Shown here in pieces: positions 59,636-64,000 of a stretch of DNA of 64,000 bases. The first letter of the stretch is position 1; every line of letters starts with the position of its first letter. Position numbers and translations under genes: made by a program. The stretch is taken from contig CM055104.1 in the NCBI GenBank assembly GCA_029204225.1, forward strand, positions 50,224,006 through 50,288,005, in the 5' to 3' direction. Below the pieces are notes generated by a model that saw only the letters and a list, made by a program, of their open reading frames with translations, had not been told where the DNA came from and did not search any database. This stretch comes from Diphasiastrum complanatum (taxonomy: Eukaryota; Streptophyta; Lycopodiopsida; Lycopodiales; Lycopodiaceae).

Positions 59636-62600
59636 CTAGTTCTCATTATTGTTGAGGTTTTCCACATTGATCAAATTTTGTCGTGTCATTGATGTTTGGT
59701 GAACAACTACATAACGTGTTTTCTCTGATTCTGGCACTTGTTCTTCAGGTTCACGGTGTGCTTTTGGTAACATGATAACCACATCATCCAGAGTATAGCG
59801 TTTGAAATACTCTGGCATATCATGCTGGACTTCATCTGATTGTTCTTTGTCCTTGGATCTTCACTTAGCTTTCTTAACAGGAATCGATCATGAAGGCGAT
59901 GACTTCTTGGATGGTGATGTCTTGCGAGAACTCTAACTTGAAGAATCATCCTTGACTTTCCCTTTGCCTTTATCCACTAAGGGTGACACATTATTCGAAT
60001 CAACCTTTTGAGGTGGATTTTTCCATTTCAGAACTGTATTATAATGTTGTTTAGCTTGTTTCTTCGTCATTGATCCTGTAATCTTGTCTTCCTTCAATAT
60101 AACTGCTTTTTGCGGTTGGAATATCATGTACTCCAAATCTGGTAGGATCCATGTGATTTAGAACCTGCTCATCAGTAAGTTCTGCATTGTCATCATAAGT
60201 CAAGGCGTGACTCACATGAATAAGTTCATCTTCAATCGGATTTGGTATGGGTTCCGTTGATATCCAAGCTACATTCAGCACATTCAATGGAAAAGTAATT
60301 GGTGTATCTAAAGTTTGATCCAATATTGAAATCTCGCTCAAGTCGGATTGATTATCTTGTTGACACATATAGCCTGCTGTACAATCAATTGTTGCAAGAG
60401 CTTGATTCCAGTTGATAGTATCAGTTTGAGAGTCATAATGTACTCCCCAATTTTTTACTGGTCGGTCACAGGTATGATCCGTTGTTGATGAATCATCATC
60501 CTCTTTTTGGGCCACTGGTTTGATGGTCCAAGTTATCGGATCAACTTTGACTGCACGTTCACGATTTTCAAAAGTGATTTTCTCGGTACCCCAGCTATGA
60601 ATTACTTGCGCAACTCATAACCATGGACGTCCTAGTAGGACCCGATAGACATATGGTGCTTTAAGTAATTCCATTACTACAAAAGTAATGACAAACTTTA
60701 CTCCGGCAATCTTGACAGGTATGTCTTCAACCATTCCCCATGGACGAACTGTCATTTGATCGGCCAGCTTAATGGCAAGAGCCGCTGGCTTAATCTTTGT
60801 AAGGCCCCACTTTGCACATAACTTTGTAGAAATCGGGTTAACTCCTGAACCTCCATCTATCACGGCCGCTTCTTTAGAAAATTGACTATGTTGTATTGAC
60901 AGGGTGATATTTTTTTGCTCACTTTCCCAAACTGCTCCGACATGGAGTACTTCATTAGATTCTTCAAATCCAACACAAAAAAGTGGTTCTTGATGAACTT
61001 CTGGTTTATTTTGAGTTAACTTTTGTGCTAATACTTCCTTTGCGTTTGGCACCAACTTCAAGAACTCTCCCAACATAATATTGATCTTACTAGATAAAAT
61101 ACTCATGAGGAGTTTTGTTTGCGGCGCTTCCGGTTCAGTCATCTAGAAGGATTCTTCATGATGATGCAACTGAGTATTCATATCTATTTGTGGATTATCC
61201 AGTGGCTGCACCGATAAAGAATGAACTGCGGCTGCAGCTTTAGCAGCTTCAAGCTCCTCTTCTTCTTGCAATTGTTTAATCCACTACCTCATATCATGAT
61301 ATCTCCTCTTTTCGGCATGGAGATTTGGATAGACTCCAGATGTTGTTGGTATATCAGTTAATGGTATAGAATCAGCAGGTACTGGATCTACTACCGGTTC
61401 TTTTTGCTTCTGTGCTTTGGTAACCACCATCAAAGGTATACTTGGTTCAGGTTGAATTGTAGGTTTTTGTTATTAAACTGACAAGAGCTGTGGCCAGTGG
61501 CAACTTTGGTCTTGTTGGACACTCCTTGTAGCAATGCCCATAACCATAGTCATGACAGAATGGTACAAATTTGTCTTTGTTTGGACATTCTGCAACTTTG
61601 TGGTTTTCTCCACATGCAAAGCATCCAAGTGGCGCTCTGGTCCAATTTCTAGATGCTTGTTGTTGTGCGGTAGCATAAATAGCATATTGTTCTGAGGTCC
61701 ACTTTCATTATTGTAATTCCATTGCTCGTTACCTCTGTAAGGTTCTGGTTCCATCAAATTAGCAAGAGGAGCCGGTTGTGTCGGTGGGGCTAGTAAAACT
61801 AGTCTCTCCGGATCCAAAATGAGGTTTGGCTGCAAGATCCTTTCCATAAAGAGATTCCCAATATCCCATCTGTGCATATCGTTGCTGGATAATTCGAGGA
61901 TTAAAATGACAATAAGCAGTCTCATAATCAAGTGAATTGCACAGATGGCAAATACTAGTTTCTATTCGTTTTTTCAATTGAGACCATTCATTTGTTGTGT
62001 GATTGCCCGTACAAATGGAACACCAGACATTTTCCCTGGTAGAAAAAGTCTTGGCAAATTTCTCAGGTTCCTTGTTCGCTTTTCCATGGAAATCTTTCAA
62101 GGCTTTGATCTTGTCATCAAATTGCAACTACAATTTTTCCATCTGTATCTGATGGTTCTTCCCAAGCTTCTAGAACTCGTTGAGCATCATCTCTATAGTA
62201 GCGTTGATCATTCGTTGATGCAATAGTGGTGGATGTCGTAGTGTCTACCCTGTTGTATAAGACAACATACCAATATTCGGCTCATCATCTGAATCTTCAT
62301 CCTCCTCTCGTGTTGCATCATCCATAGCGTTTTGCAAAATTGCATACTCATTATGGCGTTTCAGCTCTGTCTGATCCTTTTAGGTAGACCTGACAAAAAC
62401 CACGTATCATGGCATTTTTCAGCTCGGGTTTGCACTCAGATTTAAGTCGTTTAACCCGTTCAATATATTCTCCTACCATTTTCCGTTTTCCCATTTTACG
62501 CTCAATTTCATCTTGATTATAATACCAATCTTGTGCTACACCCATTAAGGCCATTGTAAATAGCTTAAGTTTATCTTGAGGAAAAACTTCTCCATAGACT

Positions 62601-63297
62601 TCAAGATTCCACATAGATATGGAGAAATCTAACTAGATCTGTTAATCCATTGTATTTGGGTAGATTCAAACAGGGTGATCTCCTAACAATGATTGGATTG
62701 ACTTCCCGAGGAGCAGCCATTTTTACAAATTAAATCAATCAGACAATGAGATTGGATCTAGATTTTTGATCAAAATTTATCTCAATTCAGATCTACAAAA
62801 TTCCTTTCACTTGACAACAATCATGTTCCTAGACTGTAAAAACGATTCTATGATCAAGTGATCGACACTTCTCAAAATGAAGAATTCTCAGAATCAAAAT
62901 CAAATTGAACCAGATTTGACCAAAAATTTGACAAAGACTTGATTTGGAGAATCAGAACCTAAAAATAGTACTGGTGAAGGTTTCCTAGGCGAAGGTTGAC
63001 TCGACGAAGGTTCCAACAATGCTATTTTAGGTAAAAATCTCTGATCAAGTTTTTTCTTGACAAATTTGTTGGAAATAACCTTCGCCAAACTCTCAGATAA
63101 GGAATGTAACTCAGATAAGACTAGGGTGGAATTGGCGAAGGTTCCTTCTGAAAAAAATGGGGTTTCTGTAACTTGGCGAGAGTAAAAATAGACTTTTTGG
63201 AACATCCTGATAGATCTATTCTTCACCCAACTCACAAATGATCATTTATTATAAATAGTGAAACCAGAAAACTCGACGAAGGATGAAAAACAATGTT
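59636..63297 (-). mobile_element. Gypsy G3: leader, gag and protease
   Basis: Minus-strand piece of the G1/G2 family. Leader at 62720-63297 with the same TTCGCC words; gag at 61473-62720 (CSICTGNHTTNEW, QDWYYNQDEIER); protease at 60615-61142 (AVIDGGSGVNPIS active-site region, VLLGRPWL flap side); protease-RT linker at 59636-60515 (NWNQALATIDCTAGYMC). RT, integrase and LTRs are absent. It keeps more of the protease than G1. It has several breaks. Confidence 0.85.
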
Positions 63298-64000
63298 CAT
63301 ACTAGCATCATCAAAGGACTTTGTCAAATACATGACATGTTTTTTTATCAAACACAAAATAAGATGAGTAAAGGGAGATATGGATAAACTTCCTTGCTGC
63401 TCCTTTCTCTTTACCCAAACCTTCATATTGATGTAGATTCAGGTCTCTTTTGCCTTGAGACAAGTGCTCCTTCTCGGGTTCCTCCTTGATGTCTTTTTTC
63501 TTCATCATGCTCAAACATGGATCCAAACCATGATTTTGTTCAAGACTCTCAAGGACTTTGTTTTCAAGTCTCCAAACCTGAATGTTCTCCTTCTCAATAT
63601 GATCTTTCAAGTCAACAAAACAATCACCAAGATTATTTATACCATATTTACTAGTCCATAATTGACTAGTCCACAATTGCTTACCACTAGCAATTTACAT
63701 CAACCAATGAGGCCAAATACTCTTGTATGGATATAAGTGTCCTTCAAGGATGATTCACTTACTCTCATACAAGGTTCACAATATGCCTCTTTGAAAATGA
63801 AGTCAAAATCTTTCAACTTATAAATGAAAATGTCATGCTTACTTCTAGCACACTCAAGAGTAAGTAGATATGACAACCACCTTTCATTCCATACTTTAGA
63901 ATTCAAAGGGACTTCATTACAAAACTTAGCAAATGAAGTAACAAATGTACCCCCCTTTCCAACTTGCCTTTCCTTCTCCACAAAATTGAGCATTGATAGC
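63298..64000 (-). pseudogene. Unrecognised ORF pair at the window edge
   Basis: Two consecutive minus-strand frames in different phase: from the edge to 63700 (FVEKERQVGKGGTFVTSFAK, WNERWLSYLLTLECARSKHD, KEAYCEPCMRVSESSL) and 63311-63676 (DCFVDLKDHIEKENIQVWRL, KKKDIKEEPEKEHLSQGK, charged and helical). Both look protein-like and may be one decayed or intron-split product continuing past the window. I do not recognise the family. The junction with gypsy G3 at 63297 is abrupt. Confidence 0.35.

Overview
The window is plant nuclear DNA, from a seed plant with a large, retrotransposon-filled genome. The evidence is Ty1/copia elements with UBN2-type gag, Ty3/gypsy elements of the Tat-like kind (tRNA-Asp-type primer site, extra reading frame after integrase), AT-rich spacers, GT-AG introns up to 6.9 kb, and two plant housekeeping genes. 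I cannot fix the species; a gymnosperm or a large-genome angiosperm would both fit. No rRNA, tRNA gene or CRISPR was seen.

Host genes. (1) 6943-8652, minus: an intact, intron-free Tat-SF1/CUS2-type splicing factor (Arabidopsis ELF9 family) with a GYF-like N-terminus, an RRM and a UHM. (2) 44207-53093, minus: an IST1-like ESCRT-III regulator, for which I traced six exons with matching splice sites and phases (about 360 aa). Its third intron is 6.9 kb and full of repeats. (3) 43466-43680, plus: an isolated exon-like stretch with good splice sites, beyond the IST1 tail.

Layout. 1-5813: copia A, with copia B apparently nested in its LTR. 5814-6141: an unrecognised ORF remnant cut by the A LTR. 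6943-8790: the ELF9-type gene. 8850-12070: non-coding, with palindromes and a GC-rich hairpin repeat. 12068-18279: a head-to-tail array of about 1.05-kb copia RT-RNase H-PPT segments, broken by an insertion holding a solo LTR. 18280-29306: fragments of several copia elements on both strands, plus the displaced 3' end of a gypsy element. 29320-39147: the rest of that gypsy element (G1, minus). 39148-42850: inverted copia LTRs and copia gag-protease. 43466-53500: lone exon and the IST1 gene. 53500-56145: 5' part of a copia-like element and a copia integrase scrap. 56146-63297: two gypsy pieces (G2 plus, G3 minus) head to head. 63298-64000: an unrecognised ORF pair at the edge.

The most striking features are structural. 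The two ends of G1 lie in opposite orientation 15 kb apart, yet both abut the same target site in one copia LTR, which implies an inversion. Three other inverted pairs of related fragments occur in the window. The copia RT-RNase H array has a constant junction about 45 bp inside the LTR. All LTR elements here are fossils with several breaks each.
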